A stretch of DNA of 64,000 nt. Origin: a bacterium (lineage in GTDB: Bacteria; Vulcanimicrobiota; Xenobia; Xenobiales; Xenobiaceae). Positions 50,310-58,986 of this stretch are shown here, piece by piece. The notes under the pieces were generated by a model. That model worked only from the letters and a program-made list of their open reading frames with translations, was not told where the DNA came from and did not search any database. The stretch lies in assembly GCA_030535355.1 (NCBI GenBank), contig JAUNIO010000009.1, positions 1 through 64,000 of the forward strand, read 5' to 3'. Position 1 is the stretch's first letter. The number at the start of each line of letters is the position of its first letter. A program made the translations under genes and the position numbers.

Positions 50310-51491
50310 TTACACCATCTCTATTAAAGCAGCTACGCCCATACCTCCACCTACGCACAAAGTAGCCAGCCCTTTCTGGCCGCCACGATGTTTAAGGGCA
50401 TACAGCAGAGAGGTAAGGATGCGGGCTCCAGAGGCACCAATAGGATGGCCCAGCGCTATAGCTCCGCCATTGATGTTGACAATACTGCTGTCAATCTGCA
50501 AATCGCGCAAAACCGCAATCGACTGAGAGGCAAAAGCTTCATTGATCTCAGCTAAATCCAAATCGCCGATCGTCCAGCCAGCTTTAGCCAAAGCCTGGCG
50601 AGTAGCTTCAATGGGACCCAGCCCCATATACCAGGGATCGAGCGCTGTAGAAGCTGTGGCGGCCAAGCGGGCCCAAGGCTGGAGATTATGCGCTTTAACA
50701 AAGCGGCCACTGGCCACAACCAAAGCAGCAGCGCCATCGTTTAACCCCGAAGCGTTGCCAGCGGTTACAATACCGTCGGGCTTAAATGAAGGGCGCAGTT
50801 TTGCCAAAATTTCCGGTGTAGTGTTAGGGCGCGGATGTTCATCCACCTTAAAAATAAGAGGATCGCCTTTGCGCTGCGGTATAGTCACAGGGACTATCTC
50901 TTCAGTAAAAGCGCCGTTTTCTAGAGCCAGGCCAGCTTTTTGCTGGCTCGAAGCGGCGAATTCATCCAAATCCTGGCGGGTGAGAGCATACTTTTCCGCA
51001 ACGGCTTCTGCAGTAAGCCCCATATGTTTGCCAGAAAAGACATCGGTTAAGCCGTCGGTAAGCATAGTGTCCCGCATCTCCACAGGCCCCATTTTGTGAG
51101 GTTCGCGGACAAATTCGGCCACATAAGGGGCACGGCTCATATTCTCCATACCGCCAGCAACTAAGCACTGCGCTTCTCCAGCTTTGATCATAGCGCTGGC
51201 CACCGCTATGCTTTTAAGACCAGAACCGCAAATATTGTTGAGCGTCCACGCAGGCACCGTATCGGGTAGGCCAGCACCTATTGCAGCCTGACGCGCAGGT
51301 CCCTGTCCCAAACCTGCCTGCAAGACACAGCCCATAATAACCTCATCGACCCAGCCAGGCTCGACTCGAGAGCGCCGCAAAGCTTCGGCGATAACTAAAG
51401 ACCCGAGCTGCGTGGCTGAGACAGAAGACAAAGCGCCGCCAAAAGTTCCAATAGCAGTGCGAGCTGCCGACAGCAAATAGACCTCTTCCAA
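50310..51491 (-). CDS. Acetyl-CoA C-acetyltransferase (thiolase)
   Basis: Condenses two acetyl-CoA to acetoacetyl-CoA or cleaves the reverse, in butyrate/butanol, ketone body or isoprenoid routes. The 393-residue protein carries the nucleophilic Cys88 in NNICGSGLKS, the GHPIGASGARI block (His near 349) and Cys379 in CVGGGMG. SAARTAIGTFGGAL at the start is typical. Start TTG 51491 follows AGGAG with a short spacer. It is monocistronic, ending before the terminator at 50284. No crotonase or hydroxyacyl-CoA dehydrogenase lies nearby, so the pathway is open. Confidence 0.93.
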   Translation of the reverse strand: MEEVYLLSAARTAIGTFGGALSSVSATQLGSLVIAEALRRSRVEPGWVDEVIMGCVLQAGLGQGPARQAAIGAGLPDTVPAWTLNNICGSGLKSIAVASAMIKAGEAQCLVAGGMENMSRAPYVAEFVREPHKMGPVEMRDTMLTDGLTDVFSGKHMGLTAEAVAEKYALTRQDLDEFAASSQQKAGLALENGAFTEEIVPVTIPQRKGDPLIFKVDEHPRPNTTPEILAKLRPSFKPDGIVTAGNASGLNDGAAALVVASGRFVKAHNLQPWARLAATASTALDPWYMGLGPIEATRQALAKAGWTIGDLDLAEINEAFASQSIAVLRDLQIDSSIVNINGGAIALGHPIGASGARILTSLLYALKHRGGQKGLATLCVGGGMGVAALIEMV

Positions 51492-51522
51492 AGTACCGCT
51501 CCTTTTTATTTTACTTCTTCAC

Positions 51523-52425
51523 TTAATAGGCTGCAGTCCACTTAAGCTGCACGCGTGAAGCCAAAGTTATTTCAGCATCAGCAGGCAGCTCGGTCTTTTT
51601 AATATTGGAACGGCCAACCTTAGTAGTATTAGAGCTGCTGAGATTGGTTATAAAGGCTACGCCATCCTCAAAAGTGATGGAACAATGCTGGCGCGACACC
51701 TGAGCATCAGTTAAAGTCAAAGCACATTCTGGAGAACGCCCAATTAAAATATCGCCATAGACATCGAGAACTTCACCCCTGTTGGCACCCTTAACTACCT
51801 GAATCTGGCCCAGCATTTTAGAAGTTTTATCGGGCGCTGTTGCCGTAGGCACCGCTTCAGCAGCAGATGTGCCCGCGCTTGATGCCGCACCTTCAGCCGG
51901 CGCAGCGCTGGCATTGTCAGCACGCACCTCAGCCGAAGAACCAGAAGCGCTGTGCTCCGCAGTCTCAGGAACAGCGCCTTTGAGCAGCCAGGCCGGGGTG
52001 CCTATCTTAGGCGTGTCAGTATCGGGTTTTTCTCCCAAATAGAGATCGTTCATAGACGGCAACGTGGCCGGTGCCGCTGATATTTCTGCGGGGCCGCAGT
52101 AATTTTCTATTGACACTTCCAAGGTGGTGCTGCCAATTTTGATAACCATTCCTGGAGTTACCAGAGCGTGACCGCACGGTTTGCCATTGACCACAATTGG
52201 CTGAATGGGAGAACGGTTCGAGATCAAATAAGTGTTCTCTTTTTTCTGCCACATAAAGACCGCATGTTCGCGCGCCATGGTATCGTCTGCGAAGGAGATG
52301 CGATCGTAATTAACGGAATACTCGCTGCCGGAACCTATAGACACGATTTCGTCTTCGAGCTTAATGGTCTCTCCTTTATTATTCCCTTCGACAATCTTTA
52401 AATAGAACACTCCGTTCTCAGCCAT
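51523..52425 (-). CDS. Protein with two FHA-type domains
   Basis: A 300-residue protein with a forkhead-associated domain at each end. The N-terminal one (about 5-105) is diverged (VSIGSGSEYSVNYDRISF). The C-terminal one (about 205-300) is canonical: GEVLDVYGDILIGRSPECAL, the phosphothreonine-site DAQVSRQHCSITF and LSSSNTTKVG. A Pro/Ala/Ser/Thr-rich linker (about 125-200) joins them. FHA domains bind phosphothreonine peptides, but no Ser/Thr kinase is in the window. Start ATG 52425 follows AGGTAGG. A second FHA gene of another type lies at 56564. Confidence 0.85.
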   Translation of the reverse strand: MAENGVFYLKIVEGNNKGETIKLEDEIVSIGSGSEYSVNYDRISFADDTMAREHAVFMWQKKENTYLISNRSPIQPIVVNGKPCGHALVTPGMVIKIGSTTLEVSIENYCGPAEISAAPATLPSMNDLYLGEKPDTDTPKIGTPAWLLKGAVPETAEHSASGSSAEVRADNASAAPAEGAASSAGTSAAEAVPTATAPDKTSKMLGQIQVVKGANRGEVLDVYGDILIGRSPECALTLTDAQVSRQHCSITFEDGVAFITNLSSSNTTKVGRSNIKKTELPADAEITLASRVQLKWTAAY

Positions 52426-52656
52426 AACAAACCTACCTTTAGAATAACTAACATCATCCCCATATCAGCCTTTATGCCCAATTTATTATTTATTTGCACC
52501 AAGCCTGGTTAAGCACATGCCACGCTATCCGGCATAAAATAACTATCCCAGGGACACATGTTTTTTGCAGATATTTGCCTAGAAATATATTCTCTTTCGC
52601 TATAAGCAAAATCTTTCCTGGAAGGAATTCTGCCAGCGAAACCCAACGTTTCCCAA

Positions 52657-53982
52657 ATGACTAACGAACTGCAAAATTACCAGCCCTCATCCCTGCGCTC
52701 CACCCTGCGTTTAGTTATGACTGCTGCCCACGGCGGCTCCAATTCAGAAAAGCTGCCTCTAGGAGGAGGAGCAGCCATCTGCGAACGCCTATGCCACTGC
52801 TGGGCTAATACCCCCGGACTAGAATTAACGCTGCTTTCCCCCGGCAAAATAGCGCCTGCGGGCATAGAGTATAAGCGCATAGACGTGCTGAACGATGCTT
52901 CACCGGCATCATTAAGCGAATTTGCCTATGCCAAATTCTGCCGTCTCTTTGAAAAAAGACTTACCGACGAGATTCTGCGGCTGCGCCCCGATGCTGTCCT
53001 CACCCACGATATAGCCGAAGCTCCCAATTTTGCTATGCTAGAGCGCTACGGCATTCCCTGTATTCCCATCTATCACGTGGATGTCGTAGATTTTTTCTGC
53101 CGCATGTATTTGCACCAGCTAATAACTCCCCGACAGGCAGAAGCGTTCTGGCGCTGTCTAAGACCGTATCCGCTGCTTCCCGACATTTTGCGTCTAGTGT
53201 TCGATAAACAAGCGGAATCGGTGCAGTTCTGCCCTCATTTAATTGTCCCCTCACAGAACATGCGCCAAATCCTTCAGGATACATATCCAGCCATGCCCCC
53301 ACAGCAGACCCAGGTTATTCCCTGGGGTTCCCCAGATATCTCTCACAGCGAAGAAGAGATCGCTGTAGCCAGTGCCCAATTGCAGGAGCGCTACAGTTTG
53401 GCCCCACAGACTCCGGTCATAGTCACCCTTTCCCGTATCTCCCCTGAAAAAGGCCAAGATTTACTGCTGAAAGGTCTGCTCGATAATGAAAAATCAGCTA
53501 ATTATCCTGACAGCTGCACGGTGTTTATTTGCGGGAACAGCGCCTACATGGGGGGAGAAAACTTTTTTGCCAAGCTACAGTCTTTAGCGAAGCGCCTAAC
53601 TAAAACCAGGGTGATTTTCCCCGGCCATTTAGGCGGCGCGGACAAGATCGCTATGCTGCGGCGCGCTGATATTTTCGTTTCCGCCAGCCGCCACGAAAGC
53701 TACGGCCTAACGACCATGGAAGCCATGCAGCAGCGCACCGCCATTGTAGCTGTAGATTCTGCGGGCACACGGCAAACTGTCACTCCTGAATGTGCCCTAA
53801 TTGTTCCCCGCAGCAGTTTAATCCCCGCAAATATCTACGCTGCTATCAGCGCTCTGCTCTCCGATGAATCGCGCCGTCTGAGCCTGGCGGCGGCCGCCCA
53901 GCGCCGCGCTCAGCAGATAACCTTCCGCCAGGCAGCCGCTTCTATTTTGGCTCTCCTGCGAAAGGTCAGCCACAAAGCATAA
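52657..53982 (+). CDS. Glycosyltransferase family 4-like
   Basis: A 441-residue GT-B glycosyltransferase. The N-terminal acceptor domain starts RLVMTAAHGGSNSEKLPLGGGA. The C-terminal domain has VTLSRISPEKGQDLLLKGL, FPGHLGGADKIAMLRRADIFVSAS and the EX7E-type donor signature ESYGLTTMEAMQQR. Donor and acceptor are unknown. No convincing ribosome site precedes ATG 52657, so the start is moderately sure. It is single on this strand and ends two bases before the convergent LOG gene. Confidence 0.83.
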   Translation: MTNELQNYQPSSLRSTLRLVMTAAHGGSNSEKLPLGGGAAICERLCHCWANTPGLELTLLSPGKIAPAGIEYKRIDVLNDASPASLSEFAYAKFCRLFEKRLTDEILRLRPDAVLTHDIAEAPNFAMLERYGIPCIPIYHVDVVDFFCRMYLHQLITPRQAEAFWRCLRPYPLLPDILRLVFDKQAESVQFCPHLIVPSQNMRQILQDTYPAMPPQQTQVIPWGSPDISHSEEEIAVASAQLQERYSLAPQTPVIVTLSRISPEKGQDLLLKGLLDNEKSANYPDSCTVFICGNSAYMGGENFFAKLQSLAKRLTKTRVIFPGHLGGADKIAMLRRADIFVSASRHESYGLTTMEAMQQRTAIVAVDSAGTRQTVTPECALIVPRSSLIPANIYAAISALLSDESRRLSLAAAAQRRAQQITFRQAAASILALLRKVSHKA

Positions 53983-53983
53983 T

Positions 53984-54550
53984 TTACATCCAGTCCGGCA
54001 AAGGCGGAGCCTGATAGGCGCTAATGGCCTGGAATAGCTCTTCAGGATTCTGGGCTGTTACAATGCTCTGTCTAAAATCAGCGGGCATAAATCCCATAGC
54101 CACCGTATCGTCAAAAAAAGCGAGCAGCTTATCATAATAGCCTTTCACATTGTAAATAACTACCGGTTTGCGATGAATTCCCAAACTGCTCCAGGACAGA
54201 CATTCGCAGAGTTCATCCATAGTGCCAATCCCTCCTGGCAGAGCTACAAAAGCACTGGCCTTTTCGGCCATCATCTGTTTGCGCTCGGCCATCGTATCCA
54301 CCTGGTGCATTTCCGTTAATACCAGGGTATTGAGTTCACGTTTGCTCAGCAAACGCGGAAAGACCCCGCAAACCGGAGCACCTGCCTCCATAACCGCTTG
54401 GGCCAGGACTCCCATTAGGCCGACGCCGGCACCGCCATAGACTAAACCATAACCGGATTTAGCAATACTTTGCCCTAATTCTGCGGTAATTTTTACTAAG
54501 TCCGCATCCTGGGGATTTGACGAAGCGCAATAGACGCATATATACTGCAT
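53984..54550 (-). CDS. LOG-family nucleoside 5'-monophosphate phosphoribohydrolase
   Basis: A 188-residue Rossmann-fold enzyme of the LOG (YvdD/TIGR00730) family that hydrolyses nucleoside or cytokinin 5'-monophosphates to base and ribose phosphate. The active-site motifs are intact: GGAGVGLMG (39-47), MAERK (87-91) and PGGIGTMDE (105-113). The upstream open frame extends into family A sequence, but ATG 54550 has AAAGG six bases before it and gives the usual length. In bacteria the role is nucleotide turnover or damage clearance. Confidence 0.9.
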   Translation of the reverse strand: MQYICVYCASSNPQDADLVKITAELGQSIAKSGYGLVYGGAGVGLMGVLAQAVMEAGAPVCGVFPRLLSKRELNTLVLTEMHQVDTMAERKQMMAEKASAFVALPGGIGTMDELCECLSWSSLGIHRKPVVIYNVKGYYDKLLAFFDDTVAMGFMPADFRQSIVTAQNPEELFQAISAYQAPPLPDWM

Positions 54551-54605
54551 ATTCAACCTTTCATAATTAACTAAATCTATACTGGTGCAGCTGTACCGAT
54601 GTAAT

Positions 54606-54688
54606 GTTCGCGACTTCTCCCCCTCCCATCCTTTAGGGGGAGTCAGATAGTTTCGCAAGTTAGCTGATCGCTAACTTAACGGGACTGA
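54606..54688 (+). mobile_element. Family A fragment (right half)
   Basis: From cgcgacttctccccctccca through atcctttagggggagtcaga and the hairpin GTTAGC-TGATC-GCTAAC to the decayed end taacttaacgggactg. The left half is missing. It lies upstream of the LOG gene and its sequence extends that gene's open frame spuriously. Confidence 0.8.
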
Positions 54689-54697
54689 TCCTTTTGC

Positions 54698-54780
54698 CAA
54701 TTTCATTAGTTAAGCTACAACGCAAACATTAACGTGCCGCCCAACGCAGCAACAAGCATATTTGGCGGTTACGCTGTAAA
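54698..54780 (+). mobile_element. Family C MITE-like element, copy C3 (right end lost)
   Basis: Starts with CAATTTCATTAGTTA, a terminal-repeat variant, and shares about 75 bp with the reverse complement of C1, including aacgcagcaacaagcatatt. The right terminal repeat is missing. Confidence 0.62.
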
Positions 54781-54858
54781 AGGTTTTTAGAGGCTGAATG
54801 CGTATTTTAATATGTTAACATTACAAACTGTAATAACTATCTCTGCGGAGTTTTGAAT

Positions 54859-55857
54859 ATGAGATACCCCTTCGATTTTACCACAGCCCAAGCTCTCTAT
54901 ATGAGCAAAATGGGGCGCCAGTCCAAACGCTTTCCTACCGTGTGTATGCTGGAACCGCTTTACACTTGCAACTTAGCCTGCCGTGGCTGCACCAAGGAAC
55001 GCCATACCGGGAAATTAGCGGACCGTCTCAGCGTCGCCCAGTGTTTGAAAGCTGTTGAGGACTGCGGAGTACCCATCGTCTCAGTATGCGGTGGAGAGCC
55101 TCTGCTCTACCCAGAGCTTCCTGAGCTGCTCGAAGAGCTGATCAAACGCGATAAGTACATCATCATGTGCACCAATTCGCTGCTGGCACAAGAAAAATTA
55201 TTCGGTATCATCCCCCCCGATCGTCATCTTTTCATCAATGTACACTTAGATGGTATGGCCAAGACCCATAATTTCGTTACCAACCGCGAAGGCGTTTGGG
55301 AAAAAGCCATTGCCAACATCAAAGAATGCAAGGAGCGCGGCTATCTGACGATAACGAACTGCACTGTCTTTAGAGAAACCGATGTAGATGAACTGGAAGA
55401 ACTATGTCAGCTGCTGACCGATATTCACATTGACGGCATTCTCATCTCGCCTGGCTACAATTTCGAAAATTCCGAAGAAGACGTATTCCTGTCACTGCAA
55501 GAGACTTTTGATAAATTCAAACGCATCCGCACCTTTGTAGATAAATATAAAATTACCTCAACTCCGGCTTTCCTAGATTTTGCTTCAGGTAAATTTGATG
55601 TGGAGTGTTCCCCGTACTCCACGGTCAACTACACCCCCAACGGCTGGAAAGCCCCGTGCTATCTGATCGGCACCGAATTCTATGAAGATTTCCAAACTTT
55701 CTGGAACAGCGTCGATTGGGGATATTGGGAAGCGCATAAAGACCCGAAATGCGCTAACTGCCGTATGCACTCTGGATTTGAGCAAGGCTGCGTGCGCCGT
55801 TCTATGAGCAAGTTCAGCGAGATGCTAAAATTGATTAAATGGCAATTCAGCGGCTGA
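54859..55857 (+). CDS. hpnH: HpnH-like radical SAM protein
   Basis: A 332-residue radical SAM enzyme close to HpnH, which adds 5'-deoxyadenosine to diploptene to form adenosylhopane. The cluster motif CNLACRGC (Cys37, 41, 44) sits in the hallmark sequence LEPLYTCNLACRGC. Other HpnH-like segments are SVCGGEPLLYPELPELLEEL, HLDGMAKTHN, ISPGYNFEN, GWKAPCYLIG and the C-terminal CANCRMHSGFEQGC (a second cysteine group). No squalene-hopene cyclase is in the window, so hopanoid synthesis is not proven; a related substrate is possible. ATG 54859 with GCGGAG eight bases upstream is preferred to TTG 54853. Confidence 0.8.
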   Translation: MRYPFDFTTAQALYMSKMGRQSKRFPTVCMLEPLYTCNLACRGCTKERHTGKLADRLSVAQCLKAVEDCGVPIVSVCGGEPLLYPELPELLEELIKRDKYIIMCTNSLLAQEKLFGIIPPDRHLFINVHLDGMAKTHNFVTNREGVWEKAIANIKECKERGYLTITNCTVFRETDVDELEELCQLLTDIHIDGILISPGYNFENSEEDVFLSLQETFDKFKRIRTFVDKYKITSTPAFLDFASGKFDVECSPYSTVNYTPNGWKAPCYLIGTEFYEDFQTFWNSVDWGYWEAHKDPKCANCRMHSGFEQGCVRRSMSKFSEMLKLIKWQFSG

Positions 55858-55896
55858 TAAGATTCGCAAACGTTAGCTTCAGGCATTAACTAAGAT

Positions 55897-56532
55897 ATGG
55901 AAGCCTTGGATATTCTCACGACTGGCCCAAGAGAGTGGCCAGTTTATTTCAAAGTCCCCCAGCTCTGGAAAGTGGGTACGCTGTTCTGGGTTTATTACCT
56001 GATCCGCTTCCACTCTTACGATATTTGGGCCCAAACCCACAACGTTCCCCGGCCCCCAGAAGATTTCCGCTTTGGCGAGACCCCCTTTATGACGGGCATG
56101 AAAATACTCAAAATGGCCCAGGTTAAAGAAACTGACGTCTTCTATGATTTAGGCGCTGGCCGCGGAAAAATGATGTTTTTAGCGGCTTTAGCCACCGGCT
56201 GCCGGGCCGTAGGCTTGGAATTTTTGGCCAGCTACAGCATCATTGGCCAGCGCATCATCCACAATCTGGGCTTCGAAGACCGCATAGATTTACGCCACGC
56301 TGATATTTTAGAAGCCGATCTCGGCGAAGCTACAGTGCTTTTCAGCGCGGCTACCAGCTGGTCCGCGACCACTAAAGAAAGGCTGCTAGAGCGCGTGCCC
56401 GAACTAGCCAGCGGTACGCGCTGGGTTTCAGTAGGATGGGAACTGCGCCATCCTAGTTTGGAACTGCGCTCAGCTCAGCGCTTACTGTTTAGCTGGGGAT
56501 ATGATAACGCCTGGTATTATGTAGTTAAATAG
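55897..56532 (+). CDS. SAM-dependent methyltransferase
   Basis: A 211-residue class I methyltransferase. Motif I is VFYDLGAGRGKMMFLAAL (80-98 region), with GLEFLASYS as the acidic strand-2 end. The N-terminal 50 residues contain an amphipathic or short membrane segment (VGTLFWVYYLIRF), so it may sit at the membrane. It starts 39 bases after the HpnH-like gene on the same strand and probably shares its operon. That hints at a lipid substrate, which is inference. No strong ribosome site precedes ATG 55897. Confidence 0.77.
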   Translation: MEALDILTTGPREWPVYFKVPQLWKVGTLFWVYYLIRFHSYDIWAQTHNVPRPPEDFRFGETPFMTGMKILKMAQVKETDVFYDLGAGRGKMMFLAALATGCRAVGLEFLASYSIIGQRIIHNLGFEDRIDLRHADILEADLGEATVLFSAATSWSATTKERLLERVPELASGTRWVSVGWELRHPSLELRSAQRLLFSWGYDNAWYYVVK

Positions 56533-56563
56533 CTCTACTGTCCCGCAGAACTCCCGCAGAGCT

Positions 56564-57226
56564 TCATTCTTCAATCCACGGCAGCGTCCAAATACGCACC
56601 ACTGAATTGCCAAGGGCTACGCGCTTGCCAGCTTTAATAACCACAGGCTGGGTAATAATTTTTTTGCCCAGACGAGTGCCGTTATGACTGCCCAAATCTT
56701 CTATGCGCACACGCCCATCACCCACAATTTTTACGCCTAAATGGCGGCGCGACACCTCGGGATCGGGCAGGCGCACATCAGCATCAGATCCGCGGCCGAG
56801 CAAGACACCTTTTTTAGCAATTCCCCATAGACCGCCATCAGCTGGGCCTTCCACGCCTTCTATATAACCCCAAGCCACTCGGCCATGCCTGTCGGTCCAT
56901 TCTAAAGCTATATCAGATAGTTCCGCTTCAGGACCCACTGCACAGACTTTGACTGGGCCTAAAAGGCGATAACCGTGCTGTTTAATTTCCTCAGCTAACA
57001 AGTTTTCTACATCTCGCTCAAAATTGGCCGGTATTTTGCGCAAGTCCTGAAATGGAAAGTAAAACTGATTAGGAGCCAGCGTTAAACCGCTATGCGGGCA
57101 CTCACAGTTATCGAGCAGCATAGCCCCAGCCGCGCGGGCCGCTTCTAAAGCGTGCCATTCGCGTCCGCCGGTGCTCTCTAAACGAGCTTCAATTTTGCGT
57201 TCTATAGAGCGCAGCCAGCGCAGCAT
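56564..57226 (-). CDS. DUF3662 and FHA domain protein (FhaA-like)
   Basis: A 220-residue protein. It starts with a DUF3662-type domain (MLRWLRSIERKIEARLESTGG to about residue 120), followed by an FHA domain with LLGRGSDADVRL, the PEVSRRHLGVKI site and DLGSHNGTRLG. In actinobacteria and Bacillota such proteins bind phosphothreonine and sit near cell-wall genes and PASTA kinases. No kinase lies in this window. ATG 57226 is preferred because GGGAGAGG lies just upstream; the open frame extends into rlmN. It is downstream of rlmN by 16 bases, so it shares its operon. Confidence 0.87.
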   Translation of the reverse strand: MLRWLRSIERKIEARLESTGGREWHALEAARAAGAMLLDNCECPHSGLTLAPNQFYFPFQDLRKIPANFERDVENLLAEEIKQHGYRLLGPVKVCAVGPEAELSDIALEWTDRHGRVAWGYIEGVEGPADGGLWGIAKKGVLLGRGSDADVRLPDPEVSRRHLGVKIVGDGRVRIEDLGSHNGTRLGKKIITQPVVIKAGKRVALGNSVVRIWTLPWIEE

Positions 57227-57242
57227 ACCTCTCCCTTTCCGA

Positions 57243-58352
57243 TTAGGCGTCCCCCCGCATAGTCCGTAAACGCAGCTGTCCACAGGCTGCGTCTATATCA
57301 GCGCCCTTCTCACAGCGCAGAGTACACCTCAGACCGCCGGAATTCACCCTTTCCTGAAATGCCCGCACACGGTTATTGGAACTGCGCTGAAATGTGGGAT
57401 GGTCGATAGCGTTCCAGGGAATCAAATTAACCAGGCAGCGCAGGCCGCGCAACAGCTCAACTAAGCGGTCGGCATCCGCTAAAGTATCGTTGATGTGGTC
57501 AAGCATAATGTATTCAAAGGTCAGACGCCTATGCGTGGCCTGCTGATACACTTTGCAGGCCTCTAAAAGTTCCTTAATATTCCAGCGCCGGTTGACGGGC
57601 ATAAGACGGCTGCGCACCTCATCAGTGGTCGCATGCAGCGAAAGAGCTAATTTTAAGGGCAGCTGCTTTTGCGCCAGCTGGTATATAGCAGGTACAACTC
57701 CGCAAGTAGATATCGCTATATGGCGCATACCCACCGCAAAGCCATCTCCGCAGTTAAGCAAGCAGATAGCGCGCAGAACCTGACGCAAATTCGTCAAGGG
57801 CTCACCTATGCCCATAAACACTATATTGGCTACGCGCTCCTGCAAAGGATCGAGCAGGCGCTGAATCTGGACAGCCTGCTCCACCATTTCCCAGGCCTTT
57901 AAAGAGCGAAGCAGGCCATTTTTGCCGGAAGCGCAAAAAGCGCAGTTCATGGCGCACCCAACCTGGCTGGACAGACAAACTGCTACACGTCCGGGCCCTA
58001 AATGCTCTAAATAGCGCATTTTAACGCTTTCGATGCAGTTTCCATCTGGGAGAGCGAATAAAAACTTTGTCGTATCCTGTACCGAATTGCTGGAATTAGC
58101 CCAGCGCAAGCGGGGCAGAACCGCCACTTCTTCCAAACGGGAACGCAGCCGGTGCGATAAATCGGTCATTTCCTCGAAGGAACTGACCCGCCGCAAATAC
58201 AGCCAGCGCAGCAGCTGCCCGGTCCGGTACGAAGACTGTCCCAAAATAGCAAAAAAACGCTGCAGCTCCGCAGGAAGCAGATCGCGCAGATTGACCTTAC
58301 CTTCATAGAGGTGATCGGAAAACTCAGCAGCCAGTTCTTCAGGTAATGACAT
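57243..58352 (-). CDS. rlmN: 23S rRNA/tRNA adenine-C2 methyltransferase RlmN
   Basis: Dual-specificity radical SAM enzyme that methylates A2503 of 23S rRNA and A37 of tRNAs. The [4Fe-4S] motif is CAMNCAFC (Cys133, 137 and 140). The GIGEPL substrate loop follows, with SLHATTDEVRSRLMPVNRRW and the C-terminal second catalytic cysteine in KGADIDAACGQL. Its length of 369 residues is normal. Its start overlaps the stop of the upstream secreted-protein gene by one base (TAATG), showing translational coupling in a run from fmt to the FHA gene. Confidence 0.95.
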   Translation of the reverse strand: MSLPEELAAEFSDHLYEGKVNLRDLLPAELQRFFAILGQSSYRTGQLLRWLYLRRVSSFEEMTDLSHRLRSRLEEVAVLPRLRWANSSNSVQDTTKFLFALPDGNCIESVKMRYLEHLGPGRVAVCLSSQVGCAMNCAFCASGKNGLLRSLKAWEMVEQAVQIQRLLDPLQERVANIVFMGIGEPLTNLRQVLRAICLLNCGDGFAVGMRHIAISTCGVVPAIYQLAQKQLPLKLALSLHATTDEVRSRLMPVNRRWNIKELLEACKVYQQATHRRLTFEYIMLDHINDTLADADRLVELLRGLRCLVNLIPWNAIDHPTFQRSSNNRVRAFQERVNSGGLRCTLRCEKGADIDAACGQLRLRTMRGDA

Positions 58353-58951
58353 TAGAAAATATCCATTTTAACAATGCGCCATTTGCCGTCGATTTTGCGG
58401 AATTCAAAACGCTCCAGACGCAGACGCACGATCATGTAGTAATCTTCGTTGGAATCCGTTACCCGCAGCCCCTTGGTGGAACTGATGATGGGAATTGATG
58501 AAGCTACGCTGATCACGTCGTTTTCATCTACGATATAATATAGTCCCTCAATATCATAAGGATCGAGTTCGAATTCCTCATGATTGAGAATATCGCGGAA
58601 AAAATAGCGGTAAGCTTCGCGAATCTCTTTCGCCGCATCGGGATTTTCCTTGTGACGGCCAGCGTACTCCTGCGCTGATTCCTCCACAGCTACGCTGATT
58701 ATATCCAGAACTTTATCGACATCCTTTTTTTCGCAAGCCTGATAAAGCTCGTGCAGCGTACCTTCAATTTCCGCTTTCTCCGCAGGAGTCACCGGACGTG
58801 CGCCTTCTTCGCATATTTCCTCTCCTGGTGCCCTAAAGGAAGGATCGACCTTAAATTGCTGATCTTTAGACGCAGGTTCCGCCATCGCTGCCCCCATAAG
58901 CATAGCTCCAGCTAACCCACAAATCATCATTTTGCTAAACAGTCTGCGCAT
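58352..58951 (-). CDS. Secreted protein, NTF2-like fold suspected
   Basis: A 199-residue protein with a signal peptide (MRRLFSKMMICGLAGAMLMGAAMA). The acidic body has a helix-rich first half (TPAEKAEIEGTLHELYQACEKKDVDKVLDII) and a beta-rich second half ending RFEFRKIDGKWRIVKMDIF, a pattern often seen in NTF2-like or SnoaL-like proteins. ATG 58951 has AGGAGG five bases upstream; the open frame extends further into fmt. Its TAA overlaps the rlmN ATG by one base, an unusual partner for a cytoplasmic rRNA enzyme. Function unknown. Confidence 0.72.
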   Translation of the reverse strand: MRRLFSKMMICGLAGAMLMGAAMAEPASKDQQFKVDPSFRAPGEEICEEGARPVTPAEKAEIEGTLHELYQACEKKDVDKVLDIISVAVEESAQEYAGRHKENPDAAKEIREAYRYFFRDILNHEEFELDPYDIEGLYYIVDENDVISVASSIPIISSTKGLRVTDSNEDYYMIVRLRLERFEFRKIDGKWRIVKMDIF

Positions 58952-58986
58952 AATTACCTCCTGGCCGCCGTAAATGCCAACGGCGA

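Noticed and set aside
54551-54658. Upstream extension of the LOG gene to a 224-residue protein
   Set aside because: The extra 36 codons come from family A sequence, while ATG 54550 has a good ribosome site and gives the normal family length.
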